Shown here in pieces: positions 32,342 to 41,721 of a stretch of DNA of 64,000 bases (position 1 is the first letter of the stretch; the number at the start of each line of letters is the position of its first letter). This stretch comes from Pseudomonas monsensis (GTDB taxonomy: Bacteria; Pseudomonadota; Gammaproteobacteria; Pseudomonadales; Pseudomonadaceae): NCBI RefSeq assembly GCF_014268495.2, contig NZ_CP077087.1, forward strand, positions 288,501 to 352,500, given 5' to 3'. The position numbers and the translations under genes are program-made. The notes beneath the pieces were generated by a model, which saw nothing but the letters and a program-made list of their open reading frames with translations, ran no database searches and was not told where the DNA came from.

Positions 32342-34126
32342 TTATGCCTGAACCAGCGGGCCGGGGTTTTTCAGGTACTGCTCGCGGATCGCCTTCGCCG
32401 ACCAGTAGGTCAACGCCGCCACCAGTCCGGTCGGGTTGTAGCCCAGCCCTTGCGGGAATGCCGACGCGCCCGGCACAAACACGTTGTGCACGTCCCAGCT
32501 CTGCAAGTAGCGGTTCAGGGCGCTTTTCTTCGGATCGGTGCCCATGATCGCGCCACCGTTGAGGTGGGTGGTCTGGTAAGCCGCGGTGTTGAAGTGATCA
32601 CCGACCTGTTTGCCGATCACCGCGATGGCTTTCGGGCCCATGGCTTGGGCGACCTTGCCCATTTTCTCGACCATGAAGCGGTTCATCTTGATGTCGTTTT
32701 CCTGCCAGTCGAAGGTCATCCGCAGCAGCGGCAAGCCGTAGGCATCGCGGTACACCGGATCCAGATCGAGGTAGTTGCCGCGGTAGGACTGATGCGCGCC
32801 GTGGGCGTCCATCGACACCTGGTGGGTGTAGTAATCGGCGGTCGCACGTTTCCACGCGCTGCCCCAGGCCGGTGTGCCCGGCGGGTTCGAAGTACCGGCA
32901 ATCGGCCGGCTGCCGGCCTGGTTGACCCACATCGGCGAGCCGCCGACGAAGCCGTGCGGCCCGTGGTCGAAGTTGTCGGCGTTGAAGTCATCCAGCGCCA
33001 CGCCGTTGCCGCCGGCACCGATGAAGTTGTTGGTGTGGGTGTCCTTGTCGAAGAACGCCTTGATGGTCGCCATGTTCTGGTAGGCGAAGTTGCGCCCGAC
33101 CACGCCTTCGCCGCTGATCGGGTCGTAAGGCTTGCCGATGCCCGACAGCAGCATCAGGCGCACGTTGTGCAGCTGGAAGGCGCCGAGGATCACCAGATCC
33201 GCCGGTTGCTCGATCTCGCGGCCCTGGCCGTCGATGTAAGTCACGCCGGTGGCCTTGGACTTGGTGCTGTCGAGGTTGACCCGCAGCACATGTGAGTTAG
33301 GCCGCAGTTCGAAATTCGGCAACGGCTTTAGCGCCGGCAGAATGTTCACGTTCGGCGAGGCCTTGGAATACATGTAGCAAACATAACCGCTGCAGAAACC
33401 GCAGAAGTTGCACGGCCCCATCTGTGCGCCGTAGGGATTGGTGTACGGCCCTGAAGTATTCGCCGACGGCAGGTTGTAGGGTTTGTAACCGACCTCTGTC
33501 GCCGCTTTGCCGAACAGCTGTGCGGACACCGTGTTTTTCTGCGCTTGCAGCGGGAACGGATTGGAGCGATCCGGCGCATAAGGGTTGCCGCCCTTGCCCT
33601 GACCGACCAGTTGGCCCTTCACGGTCCAGGCCTGGCCGGAGGTGCCGAAGACTTTCTCGGCGAAATCGAAGAAAGGCTCCAGCTCTTCGTAGCTGACGCC
33701 GAAGTCCTGGATGGTCATGTCCTTGGGGATAAAGTTTTTGCCGTAGCGCTCTTCGTAGTGGCTGCGCATGCGCAGCTCGATCGGATCGACGCGAAAATGC
33801 ACGCCCGACCAGTGCAGACCGGCGCCCCCGACGCCATTACCCGGCAGGAACGCGCCGAGCTGGCGGTTGGGCAGGGCGATATCGTTGACGCTGTGGCGGA
33901 TGGTGACCGTCTCTTTGGAGATGTCCTGAAAGAGTTTTTTGCGCACGCTGTAGGTGAGTTCGTCGATCACCTGCGGATAGTTGCCGTCGGGGTAGGTGTC
34001 CTGCATCGGCCCGCGCTCCAGCGCCAGCACATTGAGCCCCGCTTCGGTCAGCTCTTTGGCCATGATCGCGCCGGTCCAGCCAAAACCGACGATCACTGCG
34101 TCGACCTTCTTCATTACCGTTGCCAT
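32342..34126 (-). CDS. GMC-type FAD dehydrogenase, large subunit (gluconate 2-dehydrogenase-like)
   Basis: A 594-residue flavoprotein. The N-terminal FAD fold has VIVGFGWTGAIMAKELTEAG (GxGxxG). A Cys-rich stretch CNFCGFCSGYVCYMYS (about 265-280) probably binds the iron-sulfur cluster described in the gluconate dehydrogenase family. The C-terminal active-site region has NGGAIMGTDP and NPTGLVAALTYWSA. It oxidises a sugar acid in the periplasm. Start chosen at 34126, since the upstream extension in frame overlaps the small-subunit gene. The small-subunit TGA lies 2 bp before this ATG. Confidence 0.92.
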   Translation of the reverse strand: MATVMKKVDAVIVGFGWTGAIMAKELTEAGLNVLALERGPMQDTYPDGNYPQVIDELTYSVRKKLFQDISKETVTIRHSVNDIALPNRQLGAFLPGNGVGGAGLHWSGVHFRVDPIELRMRSHYEERYGKNFIPKDMTIQDFGVSYEELEPFFDFAEKVFGTSGQAWTVKGQLVGQGKGGNPYAPDRSNPFPLQAQKNTVSAQLFGKAATEVGYKPYNLPSANTSGPYTNPYGAQMGPCNFCGFCSGYVCYMYSKASPNVNILPALKPLPNFELRPNSHVLRVNLDSTKSKATGVTYIDGQGREIEQPADLVILGAFQLHNVRLMLLSGIGKPYDPISGEGVVGRNFAYQNMATIKAFFDKDTHTNNFIGAGGNGVALDDFNADNFDHGPHGFVGGSPMWVNQAGSRPIAGTSNPPGTPAWGSAWKRATADYYTHQVSMDAHGAHQSYRGNYLDLDPVYRDAYGLPLLRMTFDWQENDIKMNRFMVEKMGKVAQAMGPKAIAVIGKQVGDHFNTAAYQTTHLNGGAIMGTDPKKSALNRYLQSWDVHNVFVPGASAFPQGLGYNPTGLVAALTYWSAKAIREQYLKNPGPLVQA

Positions 34127-34128
34127 GC

Positions 34129-34875
34129 TCAAGCCCTCTCGCCGCGAATCGAAACTGCCGGGAAGGGGTATTGCTCGTTGCGTTCCACCCAATCCATGAA
34201 ATCGGCGCGGGCGCCGGGGAAGCCGATCATGGTCCAGCCGACCATGCCTTTATTGCCGCCGTGGATCGGGTCGCAGAAGAACCCTTCCTTGGTGTTTTGC
34301 AGCAGCAGACTGAAGAAAATCTTCGCCGGAACCGTATCGAACTGCGGCTTGCCGGCTTCGAGTTGCTTGAGCAAGTCGTCTCGGGTAGCGCTGTCTTGCT
34401 CGGCAAATGTTTTACCGTTGAGGGATTTTGCCCACTGATCCGTGGCGGCGATGCCGAGGCGATAGATGTCTTTGGGCACCAGTTTGCTCTGCCAGCCCAT
34501 CTCCGGCGCGGCGTCGGCGTTGAACGGACCCTGCATGTACCACAGGGCACCGGCGGCGTACGGGGTGTTCATCTGGCGGTCGATGTATTCCGGCACGCCG
34601 GCTTCGAGGGCACCCGGGCCTTGATCGTCGTTGGGGATCAATTGCGCCACGGCGGCGTTGATGAACGCCCATTCCTCGGCGGTGAAATAGCTTGGCTGGT
34701 AAGCGCCGGACTCGGCCTTCGCCGGAGCTGCCGCGGGCGCCGCCGGGGTGACTTCAGGCGCCGCTTGCAAGACGCTGCTGCCCAGGCCGCTACCGGCGAG
34801 GGTGACCACGGGAATCAGGGTCAGGGATTTGCGCAAGAACTCACGCCGCGGGTTGTCTCGATTTGCATCAGACAT
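34129..34875 (-). CDS. Gluconate 2-dehydrogenase subunit 3 family protein (Tat-exported)
   Basis: A 248-residue protein with a twin-arginine signal (NPRREFLRKSLTLIP) followed by a hydrophobic stretch and a Pro/Ala linker (APEVTPAAPAAAPA). The mature domain has FFSLLLQNTKEGFFCDPIHGGNKG and MVGWTMIGFPGAR, typical of the small subunit of membrane gluconate dehydrogenases. The Tat signal carries the folded, FAD-loaded large subunit out with it in this family. Start at 34875 (MSDANRDNP) fits the Tat signal; an in-frame ATG 5 codons upstream is possible. First gene of the operon. Confidence 0.9.
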   Translation of the reverse strand: MSDANRDNPRREFLRKSLTLIPVVTLAGSGLGSSVLQAAPEVTPAAPAAAPAKAESGAYQPSYFTAEEWAFINAAVAQLIPNDDQGPGALEAGVPEYIDRQMNTPYAAGALWYMQGPFNADAAPEMGWQSKLVPKDIYRLGIAATDQWAKSLNGKTFAEQDSATRDDLLKQLEAGKPQFDTVPAKIFFSLLLQNTKEGFFCDPIHGGNKGMVGWTMIGFPGARADFMDWVERNEQYPFPAVSIRGERA

Positions 34876-35179
34876 GGGGGTGCACCTCATCAGGCATTGA
34901 TGGTTGTCCGTTTCTGCGAACGGCTTGAGCATTTTTCGTCGCGGCGTGAAGCCCGTGTGACCGGGAAAAGGGCGACGCCTGCAACATCGTGTGACAAATG
35001 GTAGCAGGCTAATCATCGGGATTAACCGATTCAGCGGAAAAAACCGCGGTTTTTTCCGCGACGCTCAATGAAATCGCACGGATTCACGATTCTTTGACAA
35101 GTGCCTCACAGGGCTTTGACCGTCGTACGTAGAAGCTGTAAGGCCTTTCATTGATGAATCCCGATACGGTCAGCCCAGC
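34876..35179. other. Divergent intergenic region with a 26-bp perfect palindrome
   Basis: About 300 bp between the dehydrogenase operon and the tpbA-like gene. The only structure seen is the perfect palindrome 35035-35060 (GCGGAAAAAACCG and its inverse). No gene was found. Confidence 0.5.
35035..35060. repeat. 26-bp perfect palindrome GCGGAAAAAACCG|CGGTTTTTTCCGC
   Basis: Every base pairs across the centre at 35047/35048, with no loop. It may be an operator or a cruciform; a U-rich end is lacking, so it is not a classic terminator. Confidence 0.7.
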
Positions 35180-35824
35180 ATGTCCCGAGTGCGCCTTTTC
35201 CCTGCTTTGTGTTTGTCGCTTGTTGCCCTGCTGCACTTGATGCCGGCCCAGGCTGACGCCGCTGCAACATCGCGTCCCCCTGAATGGGCACAACCGGTTG
35301 AAGTGCAGTACAACCTGTTCCAGATGTCGCCGACCCTCTACCGCAGCGCCTTGCCGGACGGCGGTGCGGTGCCGTTGTTGAAGAACCTCAAAGTGGCGAC
35401 GGTGATCAACTTCCTGCCGGAAGCCGACAGCCGCTGGTTGTCCGAGCCAGGCATCAATCAGGTGCAACTGCCTTATCGCACCAACCATGTCGATGACGCC
35501 GATGTGCTCAAGACCCTGCGCGCGATTCAGGCTGCCGAAGCCAATGGCCCGGTGTTGATGCATTGCAAGCACGGTTCCGACCGTACCGGCCTGATGGCGG
35601 CGATGTACCGGATCGTGGTGCAGGGCTGGAGCAAGGAAGACGCGCTGAACGAGATGACTCAGGGCGGTTTTGGTGAAAGCGGCCATTTCAAGGATGGCGT
35701 GCGCTATGTGATGCAGGCCGATGTCGACAAACTGCGTACCGCTCTGGCCAATGGCGATTGCAGCACCAGTGCCTTTGCCACCTGCTCGATGAAGAGCTGG
35801 TTCCAGTCGGTCAACCTGAAGTAA
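35180..35824 (+). CDS. tpbA: TpbA-like periplasmic dual-specificity phosphatase
   Basis: A 214-residue protein with a signal peptide (cleaved near AQADAA) and a Cys-based phosphatase domain. The P-loop HCKHGSDRTG gives CX5R (about residues 131-138) and the general-acid region is near NHVDDADV. The sequence resembles P. aeruginosa TpbA closely (PTLYRSALP, GPVLMHCKHG, AAMYRIVVQGW). TpbA is a periplasmic tyrosine phosphatase that lowers c-di-GMP by dephosphorylating the diguanylate cyclase TpbB. The target here is inferred. It ends tail-to-tail with an M3 peptidase gene, overlapping by 14 bp. Confidence 0.85.
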   Translation: MSRVRLFPALCLSLVALLHLMPAQADAAATSRPPEWAQPVEVQYNLFQMSPTLYRSALPDGGAVPLLKNLKVATVINFLPEADSRWLSEPGINQVQLPYRTNHVDDADVLKTLRAIQAAEANGPVLMHCKHGSDRTGLMAAMYRIVVQGWSKEDALNEMTQGGFGESGHFKDGVRYVMQADVDKLRTALANGDCSTSAFATCSMKSWFQSVNLK

Positions 35825-37856
35825 CCGCGGGCGTATCGGCGGCAAAGAGCTGTGCGGTAACAGGCTCGCCAAGAAACCCATGCGCGGCCTTGAGCAATGA
35901 GCGGGAGTCGCCGGGCGCAAAGAACGCCTCGCGAAAATCCCGCCCTGTCTGCGGGGCGAACACACCGTCGCGCTGAAACCGTTTGAACACCTCGCTCGCC
36001 AGCACGCCCGACCATTTGTAGGCGTAGACCGATGCCGCGTAGCCGGTCACCAGGTAATCAAAGCTATAGGCGAGGCGGTGATAACCCGACAGTTGCAGGT
36101 GGGGGATGTCACGTTGCACATCTTCGAAAACCTGCTGGATGCTGCGGCCATCGCCATGACTTCGATGCAGCTCCAAATCAAATAACGCCGTCATCAGCAA
36201 CATGGCGGTGGTCCGGCTGGTGTGGGCGCTGATGGCGGCCAGCGCAGTCTCGGCCCGTGCCTTCGTCAGTCGCTCGCCGCTCTGGTAATGGGCGCCTAGC
36301 CACACCAGAAACTCCGATGACAGGCACCAGTGTTCGAACAACTGCCCGGCGAACTCGGCAGTATCGCGGGCCATTTGCGAAATCCCCGAAAGGTTGCGAT
36401 GCGGGGATCGCGTGAAAACATGTTGCAGGCAATGCCCGAACTCGTGGAACAGCACCCGCAGGTTTTCGTGGGACAGCAGGCACGGATGGTCCTTGGTGGC
36501 AGGCGGGAAGTTACTGTGAAGGCTGGCAATCGGCAGCGATGGGCGCCCTTCGGCATTGATGCGGCGAACGCGCAAGGCCGAGGTGAAGGCATAGTCGGTC
36601 GATACTTCGTGGTGATAGGGGTCAATGTAGATATACCCGATCACTTGCTCGTACTCGCGTACCTCCAGTAACCGCACGCTTTGATGCCAGTGGCTGACTG
36701 CTGTCTGTTCGACGATCTTGACGCCGAACATGTGCTCGCTGAATAGACAGAGCCGACGTAGCGTGCCATCGAGCGGGAAGTACTCACGCAAGCTTTTGAG
36801 TGCGCCATTCAATTGCAGCAGGCGTAACTGCTCGGCGAGGAAGTCTTCATCCCATGGCTGTATTGGTGCAATCCCCTGGGTGAGCGCGAACGCCTTCAGG
36901 GCCTGGGCATCGCGCTGCAAGGCCGGCGTATTTGATGCCACTTGCTGGCGGACAAAGGCGTCGACTTGTTCGGGTGAGGCGGCCATGCGGTTTTCGAGGC
37001 GAAACTGGACGAAGTTTTCGAATCCGAGTAACCGGGCTTTTTCGTGTCGCAGGCCGACCAACACCGTCAGGACCGGATGGTTGTCGGTTTTGTTCGCTTG
37101 GGGGCCCTGGTCGGAGGCGCGGCTGAACCACGCCAAGTAATATTCTTCGCGCAGTGCCCTGTTTTGCGAGTGAGTCATGACGTGCTGGTAGGTGTTTCGA
37201 TCCAGCGTCAGCAGCCAGCCGTTGAATCCTGCCTGTTTTGCATTGCGGGCCAGACGCGCCTGCACCGCAGCAGACAGGCCTTCAAGCTGCGTGACGTCGG
37301 CAATGCGTTTGCTCCACGCGGCGTCGGCCAGTTCCAGGTTGCTCAGGAACAGTTGCTCCAGCTGCCGGATGTCGTGATTCAGGCGCGCAAGCGTTTGCTG
37401 TTGAGCACGCTGCAGTTCGATCCCGGACAGGCGAAATTTGCGCAGAATCTTCGCCAGCGAGGCTTTGCGCTGATCATCGAAACTGGCGGCAATCGAGCTG
37501 TTCGCCAGCCGTTGATAGGTACGGTACAGCGCCAGATTGGCGGCCTTGTCGGCGCGGTATTGGTCCGCTGCGAGGCTGCACAAGGCGCTTTCCCTGAGCC
37601 AATCGGTGTCGTCGGGTTTGACGCTCGAGAGGGTTTCGATAATGGCCATGGTTTCATCCAGGCGCGCTTCGGCCTCATCGACGGCCACTACCAGATCGTC
37701 CCAACCCGGATGTTCGGTTTGGCTGGCGATCACTTGCGTAATGACCTGGTGGTTTGCGCAGATGATCGCGTTGATCGCCGGAACCAGATGCTCGGCGCGT
37801 ATCGCCGACCACGGTGGCAAAGTCCAGGGTTGTAACAGCGGATTGGTGTCAGGCAT
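35811..37856 (-). CDS. M3-family metallopeptidase, diverged PrlC paralog
   Basis: A 681-residue oligopeptidase. The zinc site is complete: HEFGH (about 470) with the third ligand Glu in DTAEFAGQLFEHW. It aligns along its length with the PrlC encoded at 38256 (both start NPLLQPW/NPLLQSY, share ASDQGP and GDGRS) but is clearly diverged. No signal peptide, so cytoplasmic peptide turnover is likely. It overlaps the tpbA-like gene at the 3' end. It could be a specialised or redundant oligopeptidase. Confidence 0.88.
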   Translation of the reverse strand: MPDTNPLLQPWTLPPWSAIRAEHLVPAINAIICANHQVITQVIASQTEHPGWDDLVVAVDEAEARLDETMAIIETLSSVKPDDTDWLRESALCSLAADQYRADKAANLALYRTYQRLANSSIAASFDDQRKASLAKILRKFRLSGIELQRAQQQTLARLNHDIRQLEQLFLSNLELADAAWSKRIADVTQLEGLSAAVQARLARNAKQAGFNGWLLTLDRNTYQHVMTHSQNRALREEYYLAWFSRASDQGPQANKTDNHPVLTVLVGLRHEKARLLGFENFVQFRLENRMAASPEQVDAFVRQQVASNTPALQRDAQALKAFALTQGIAPIQPWDEDFLAEQLRLLQLNGALKSLREYFPLDGTLRRLCLFSEHMFGVKIVEQTAVSHWHQSVRLLEVREYEQVIGYIYIDPYHHEVSTDYAFTSALRVRRINAEGRPSLPIASLHSNFPPATKDHPCLLSHENLRVLFHEFGHCLQHVFTRSPHRNLSGISQMARDTAEFAGQLFEHWCLSSEFLVWLGAHYQSGERLTKARAETALAAISAHTSRTTAMLLMTALFDLELHRSHGDGRSIQQVFEDVQRDIPHLQLSGYHRLAYSFDYLVTGYAASVYAYKWSGVLASEVFKRFQRDGVFAPQTGRDFREAFFAPGDSRSLLKAAHGFLGEPVTAQLFAADTPAVTSG

Positions 37857-37968
37857 GGCTTCTTCCTTGAGGCGTGGCTGAAAAGGGCCAGCTTAGGCAG
37901 GAAGCGCAGGGGAAGGGCGGTACATAGTTACCACCTTCCACCGCTGATCGGTGGAAGGTGGCAGCGAC

Positions 37969-38259
37969 TCAATGTTGTGCGTCAGGTTTTTTCGCAAGCT
38001 TCGGATTGGGGAAGAACTGCACGGCCTGGACATTCTTGTCCGCTGTCGGCTTGAGCGCGCTGGTATTGACCCGCGTGCCCAGCTCTTTCGGTACAGAAAG
38101 CCCCTGCTCGTTCAACGTATCCGAGTAACCACAGGCCACGCATTCGCGGTGCGGCACGCTGTCCTCGTTCCACATCATCAGCTTGTCCGGCTCGCTGCAC
38201 GCCGGGCAGACCGCCCCGGCGATAAAGCGTTTCTTGGTAATCACAGGTGCCTCGCTCAT
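37969..38259 (-). CDS. YheV-family zinc-ribbon protein
   Basis: A 96-residue protein with two Cys pairs: CPAC (about 18-21) and CVAC (about 40-43), a zinc ribbon. The sequence KKRFIAGAVCPACSEPDKL fits the YheV/DUF2387 family. Function unknown. Its ATG overlaps the prlC TGA (ATGA), so the two are translationally coupled. Confidence 0.85.
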   Translation of the reverse strand: MSEAPVITKKRFIAGAVCPACSEPDKLMMWNEDSVPHRECVACGYSDTLNEQGLSVPKELGTRVNTSALKPTADKNVQAVQFFPNPKLAKKPDAQH

Positions 38260-40307
38260 GCTGCTGCGTCCTCACTCAGGCCGCTATGCCGCAAGAGTGC
38301 GTCAATCGAAGGCGCACGGCCACGGAAGTCGACGAACAGCACCATCGGGGCCTGCGAACCGCCACGTGCCAGGATCGCTTCGCGGAAAGCGCGACCGGTT
38401 TCAGCGTTGAGCACGCCGTCTTCTTCGAATTTCGAGAAGGCATCCGCCGACAGCACTTCCGCCCACTTGTAGCTGTAGTAACCCGCTGCGTAACCGCCGG
38501 CGAAGATGTGCGCGAAGCTGTTGGGGAAGCGGTTGTAGGCCGGTGGACGCATCACTGAAACTTCATCGCGAACACCTTCGAGCACTTGCAGCACGCTGCG
38601 GCCGTCACCGTGGGTGGCGTGCAGTTCGAAGTCGAACAGCGAGAACTCCAGCTGACGCACCATCATCAGCCCGGACTGGAAGTTTTTCGCCGCGAGCATT
38701 TTTTCCAGCAGGTCCTGTGGCAGTGGCTCGCCGGTTTCATAGTGACCGGAGATCAGTGCCAGACCTTCCGGCTCCCAGCACCAGTTTTCCATGAACTGGC
38801 TCGGCAGCTCGACCGCATCCCATGCCACGCCGTTGATCCCGGAGACACCAGCGTGATCCACGCGGGTCAGCAGGTGATGCAGGCCATGGCCGAATTCGTG
38901 GAACAGGGTGGTCACTTCATCGTGGGTCAGCAACGCAGGCTTGCCGCTGTCGGCCGGGGTGAAGTTGCACACCAGGTTGGCGACCGGGCTTTGCAGCACG
39001 CCGTCGACAGTGCGGCGGCGGTCGCGAGCGCCGTCCATCCACGCGCCGCCTCGCTTGTTGGCGCGGGCGTAGAGGTCAAAGAAGAAGCGGCCGACATGCT
39101 GGCCGTTTTCCTTGATCTCGAACAGGCGCACGTCCGGGTGCCAGGTGTCGAAGCCTTTCAGTTCGGCGATTTCAATGCCGTACAGACGCTGGACGATCGC
39201 GAACAGCCCGCCGAGGACTTTGTCGATCGGGAAGTAGGCGCGCAGGGTTTCCTGAGCGACGCTGTAGCGTTGCTCGCGGAGTTTTTCCCCGTAGAAACCG
39301 CTGTCCCAGCTTTGCAGATCGGCGCAGCCCTGTTCGGCGGCGTAGGCGCGCAGCTGTTGCAGGTCCTGCGCGGCGAACGGCTTGCTGCGCTTGGCCAGGT
39401 CGCGCAGGAAGCTCAGCACCTGATCGCTGGACTCGGCCATTTTGGTCGCCAGGCTCAGCTCGGAGAAGCTGGCAAAACCCAGCAGCCTGGCCAGTTCCTG
39501 ACGCAGGTCGAGGATCTCCTCCATGACTGGACCGTTGTCGTTCTGCCCGGCATTCGGGCCTTGATCCGACGCACGGGTGCAATAGGCGGCGTAGACTTCT
39601 TCACGCAGCGCGCGGTCCTGGGCGTAGGTCATTACCGCGTAGTAGCTCGGGAATTCCAGGGTGATCAGCCAGCCATCGAGACCTTTAGCCTGGGCGGCGG
39701 CCGCCATCTGCGCCTTGGCCGAATCGGTCAGGCCGGCGAGGGCGGCTTCGTCGGTGATGTGCTTGGTCCAGGCTTGTGTGGCATCGAGCAACTGGTTGGA
39801 GAAGCGGCTGCCCAGCTCGGACAGTTTGCTCTGCACTTCGGCGTAACGCTTCTGTTCAGCTTCCGGCAGGTCGATACCCGACAGGCGGAAATCGCGCAGG
39901 GCATGTTCCAGAATGGTTTTTTGTGCCACGTCGAAACCGGCGGCTTCCTGGCTGTTAGCCAGCGCCTCATAGGCCTGGAACAGTTCGCGGTTCTGGCCCA
40001 TTTCGGTGGAGTAGGCGCTCAGGGCCGGCAGGCACGACTCGTAGGCTTCACGCAGTTCGGCGCTGTTGCACACGGCGTTGAGGTGGCTGACCGGGCTCCA
40101 GGCGGCGCCGAGGCGATCATTGAGTTCGTCCATTGCCAGTACCAGACCGGCCCAGGTCGGGTTCTGGCCTTGGGTCTTGAGGATTTCGGCAATGGCGGCG
40201 CGGTTGTCGGCCAGAATGGTTTCGATGGCCGGCAGGACGTGTTCGGCACGGATCGTGGAGAACGGTGGCAGGTCGTAGGACTGCAGCAGAGGGTTGTTCA
40301 CGCTCAC
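38256..40307 (-). CDS. prlC: Oligopeptidase A
   Basis: A 683-residue M3 zinc metallopeptidase. The active site is HEFGHGLHH (about 460) with Glu in DAVELPSQFMENW. The N-terminus (NNPLLQSYDLPPFSTIRAEHVLPAI) is that of PrlC/OpdA. It degrades short peptides, including signal peptide fragments, in the cytoplasm. The frame continues 9 codons upstream; the GTG at 40307 has AAGG 8 bp before it and fits the family. Operon with the YheV-like gene. Confidence 0.94.
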   Translation of the reverse strand: MSVNNPLLQSYDLPPFSTIRAEHVLPAIETILADNRAAIAEILKTQGQNPTWAGLVLAMDELNDRLGAAWSPVSHLNAVCNSAELREAYESCLPALSAYSTEMGQNRELFQAYEALANSQEAAGFDVAQKTILEHALRDFRLSGIDLPEAEQKRYAEVQSKLSELGSRFSNQLLDATQAWTKHITDEAALAGLTDSAKAQMAAAAQAKGLDGWLITLEFPSYYAVMTYAQDRALREEVYAAYCTRASDQGPNAGQNDNGPVMEEILDLRQELARLLGFASFSELSLATKMAESSDQVLSFLRDLAKRSKPFAAQDLQQLRAYAAEQGCADLQSWDSGFYGEKLREQRYSVAQETLRAYFPIDKVLGGLFAIVQRLYGIEIAELKGFDTWHPDVRLFEIKENGQHVGRFFFDLYARANKRGGAWMDGARDRRRTVDGVLQSPVANLVCNFTPADSGKPALLTHDEVTTLFHEFGHGLHHLLTRVDHAGVSGINGVAWDAVELPSQFMENWCWEPEGLALISGHYETGEPLPQDLLEKMLAAKNFQSGLMMVRQLEFSLFDFELHATHGDGRSVLQVLEGVRDEVSVMRPPAYNRFPNSFAHIFAGGYAAGYYSYKWAEVLSADAFSKFEEDGVLNAETGRAFREAILARGGSQAPMVLFVDFRGRAPSIDALLRHSGLSEDAAA

Positions 40308-40396
40308 GGTTGGCACCTTGGCTGGAAGAAACATGCGCCCATCTTAATTACAATCGGCATTCACCGCAGCTATCGGCGACAGAGAGAGAACTTATC

Positions 40397-40942
40397 GTGT
40401 CCGTTCGCAAGTACCAGAATCACACCCCGCAGCTTCGCGAAGGCGCGTTTGTCGACGCCTCGGCGGTGGTGATCGGCGACGTTGAAATCGGCGAAAACAG
40501 CTCCGTGTGGCCGCTGACCGTGATCCGTGGCGACATGCACCGCATCCGCATCGGCGCGCGCACCAGCGTGCAGGACGGCTGCGTGCTGCACATCACCCAC
40601 GCCGGTCCGTTCAACCCGGACGGCTTCCCGCTGCTGATCGGCGATGACGTGACCATCGCCCACAAGGTCATGCTGCATGGCTGCAGCGTCGGCAGTCGCG
40701 TGTTGATCGGCATGGGTAGCATCGTCATGGATGGCGCGGTGGTCGAGGACGACGTGATCATCGGCGCCGGCAGCCTGGTGCCGCCGGGCAAGCGCCTGGA
40801 AAGCGGCTTTCTGTATGTTGGCAGTCCGGTGAAACAGGTGCGTGCACTGACTGACAAGGAGCGCGCCTTCTTCACCTACAGCGCGGCGAACTACGTGAAG
40901 CTCAAGGACCTGCATCTGGCCGAAGGCTACGACCAGCTCTGA
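40397..40942 (+). CDS. Gamma-carbonic anhydrase family protein (YrdA-like)
   Basis: A 181-residue left-handed beta-helix protein built of hexapeptide repeats (VVIGDVEIGENSSVWPLTVIRGD and on). Putative zinc ligands are in LHITHAG and AHKVMLHGC. Many YrdA-type proteins bind metal, but carbonic anhydrase activity is often not demonstrated. The start is a GTG (VSVRKYQ) after GAGAGAGAA; the longer frame upstream overlaps prlC on the other strand. It is followed after 28 bp by the HAD phosphatase gene. Confidence 0.9.
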   Translation: MSVRKYQNHTPQLREGAFVDASAVVIGDVEIGENSSVWPLTVIRGDMHRIRIGARTSVQDGCVLHITHAGPFNPDGFPLLIGDDVTIAHKVMLHGCSVGSRVLIGMGSIVMDGAVVEDDVIIGAGSLVPPGKRLESGFLYVGSPVKQVRALTDKERAFFTYSAANYVKLKDLHLAEGYDQL

Positions 40943-40970
40943 AACGACTGACACCCGCACAGGATTTCTC

Positions 40971-41621
40971 ATGCACTACCAGACCGTACTGTTCGACCTC
41001 GATGGCACCCTGACCGACCCGCGTGAGGGCATCACCCGTTCCATCCAGTTCGCCCTCGGCAAGCTCGGCATCGACGAGCCGGACCTGACCAGACTTGAAC
41101 ACTTCATCGGCCCGCCGCTGCTGCAGGCGTTCATGCAGTTCTATGGTTTCGATGAGGCCAAGGCGTGGCAGGCGGTGAATTTCTATCGCGAACGCTTCAA
41201 GGTCACCGGCCTGTATGAAAACCGCGTGTTTGATGGTGTCACGCCTTTATTGGAAACCCTGAGCGGGCAGGGACGGCAGCTGTATATCGCCACGTCGAAA
41301 CCGTGGGAATTTGCCCGCGAGATTGCCCGGCATTTTGATTTTGCCCGGCACTTCAAGGTGATCTACGGCAGTGAGCTGGACGGCACGCGGACCAATAAGG
41401 TCGAGCTGATTGCGCATCTGATCAAGGAAGAAGGGCTGGACCCGGCCAATACGTTGATGATCGGCGATCGTAAGCACGATCTGATCGGGGCGCGCAGCAA
41501 TGGGCTGGATGCGGCGGCGGTCGGTTATGGGTTTGGCAGTTTCGAAGAGTTGAGTGCGGAGGCGCCGGCTTATCATTTTGAAACGCTGGACGAGTTGCAT
41601 CAGGCATTCCTGCGGCGCTGA
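40971..41621 (+). CDS. HAD-superfamily phosphatase (phosphoglycolate phosphatase-like)
   Basis: A 216-residue HAD hydrolase with motif I FDLDGTLTD (about 8-16), motif II TSKPW (about 106), and motif IV GDRKHD (about 164-169). The helical cap is the small type of Gph/YjjG relatives. Substrate unknown. AGGA before the ATG. Same strand and close to the gamma-carbonic anhydrase gene; a REPIN follows. Confidence 0.9.
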   Translation: MHYQTVLFDLDGTLTDPREGITRSIQFALGKLGIDEPDLTRLEHFIGPPLLQAFMQFYGFDEAKAWQAVNFYRERFKVTGLYENRVFDGVTPLLETLSGQGRQLYIATSKPWEFAREIARHFDFARHFKVIYGSELDGTRTNKVELIAHLIKEEGLDPANTLMIGDRKHDLIGARSNGLDAAAVGYGFGSFEELSAEAPAYHFETLDELHQAFLRR

Positions 41622-41631
41622 TTAATACACC

Positions 41632-41713
41632 ATCGCTGGCAAGCCAGCTCCCACAGGGACAGCGGTGAACCTGAGCACATCGCTCACCTGTGGGAGCTGG
41701 CTTGCCAGCGATG
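41632..41713. repeat. REPIN, GCTGGCAAGCCAGC class
   Basis: Inverted copies of ATCGCTGGCAAGCCAGCTCC and its inverse about 30 bp apart, between convergent genes. It is a different REP family from the GCGAGCAAGCTCGC elements. Confidence 0.85.
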
Positions 41714-41721
41714 AGGCCAAT

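Noticed and set aside
31448..33295. A 615-codon open frame on the plus strand across the dehydrogenase genes.
   Set aside because: It spans two genuine minus-strand genes with heme and FAD motifs; its composition is that of a reverse-strand artefact.
38586..40472. A 628-codon open frame on the plus strand opposite prlC.
   Set aside because: It is a codon-bias shadow of prlC with no family motif and no RBS.
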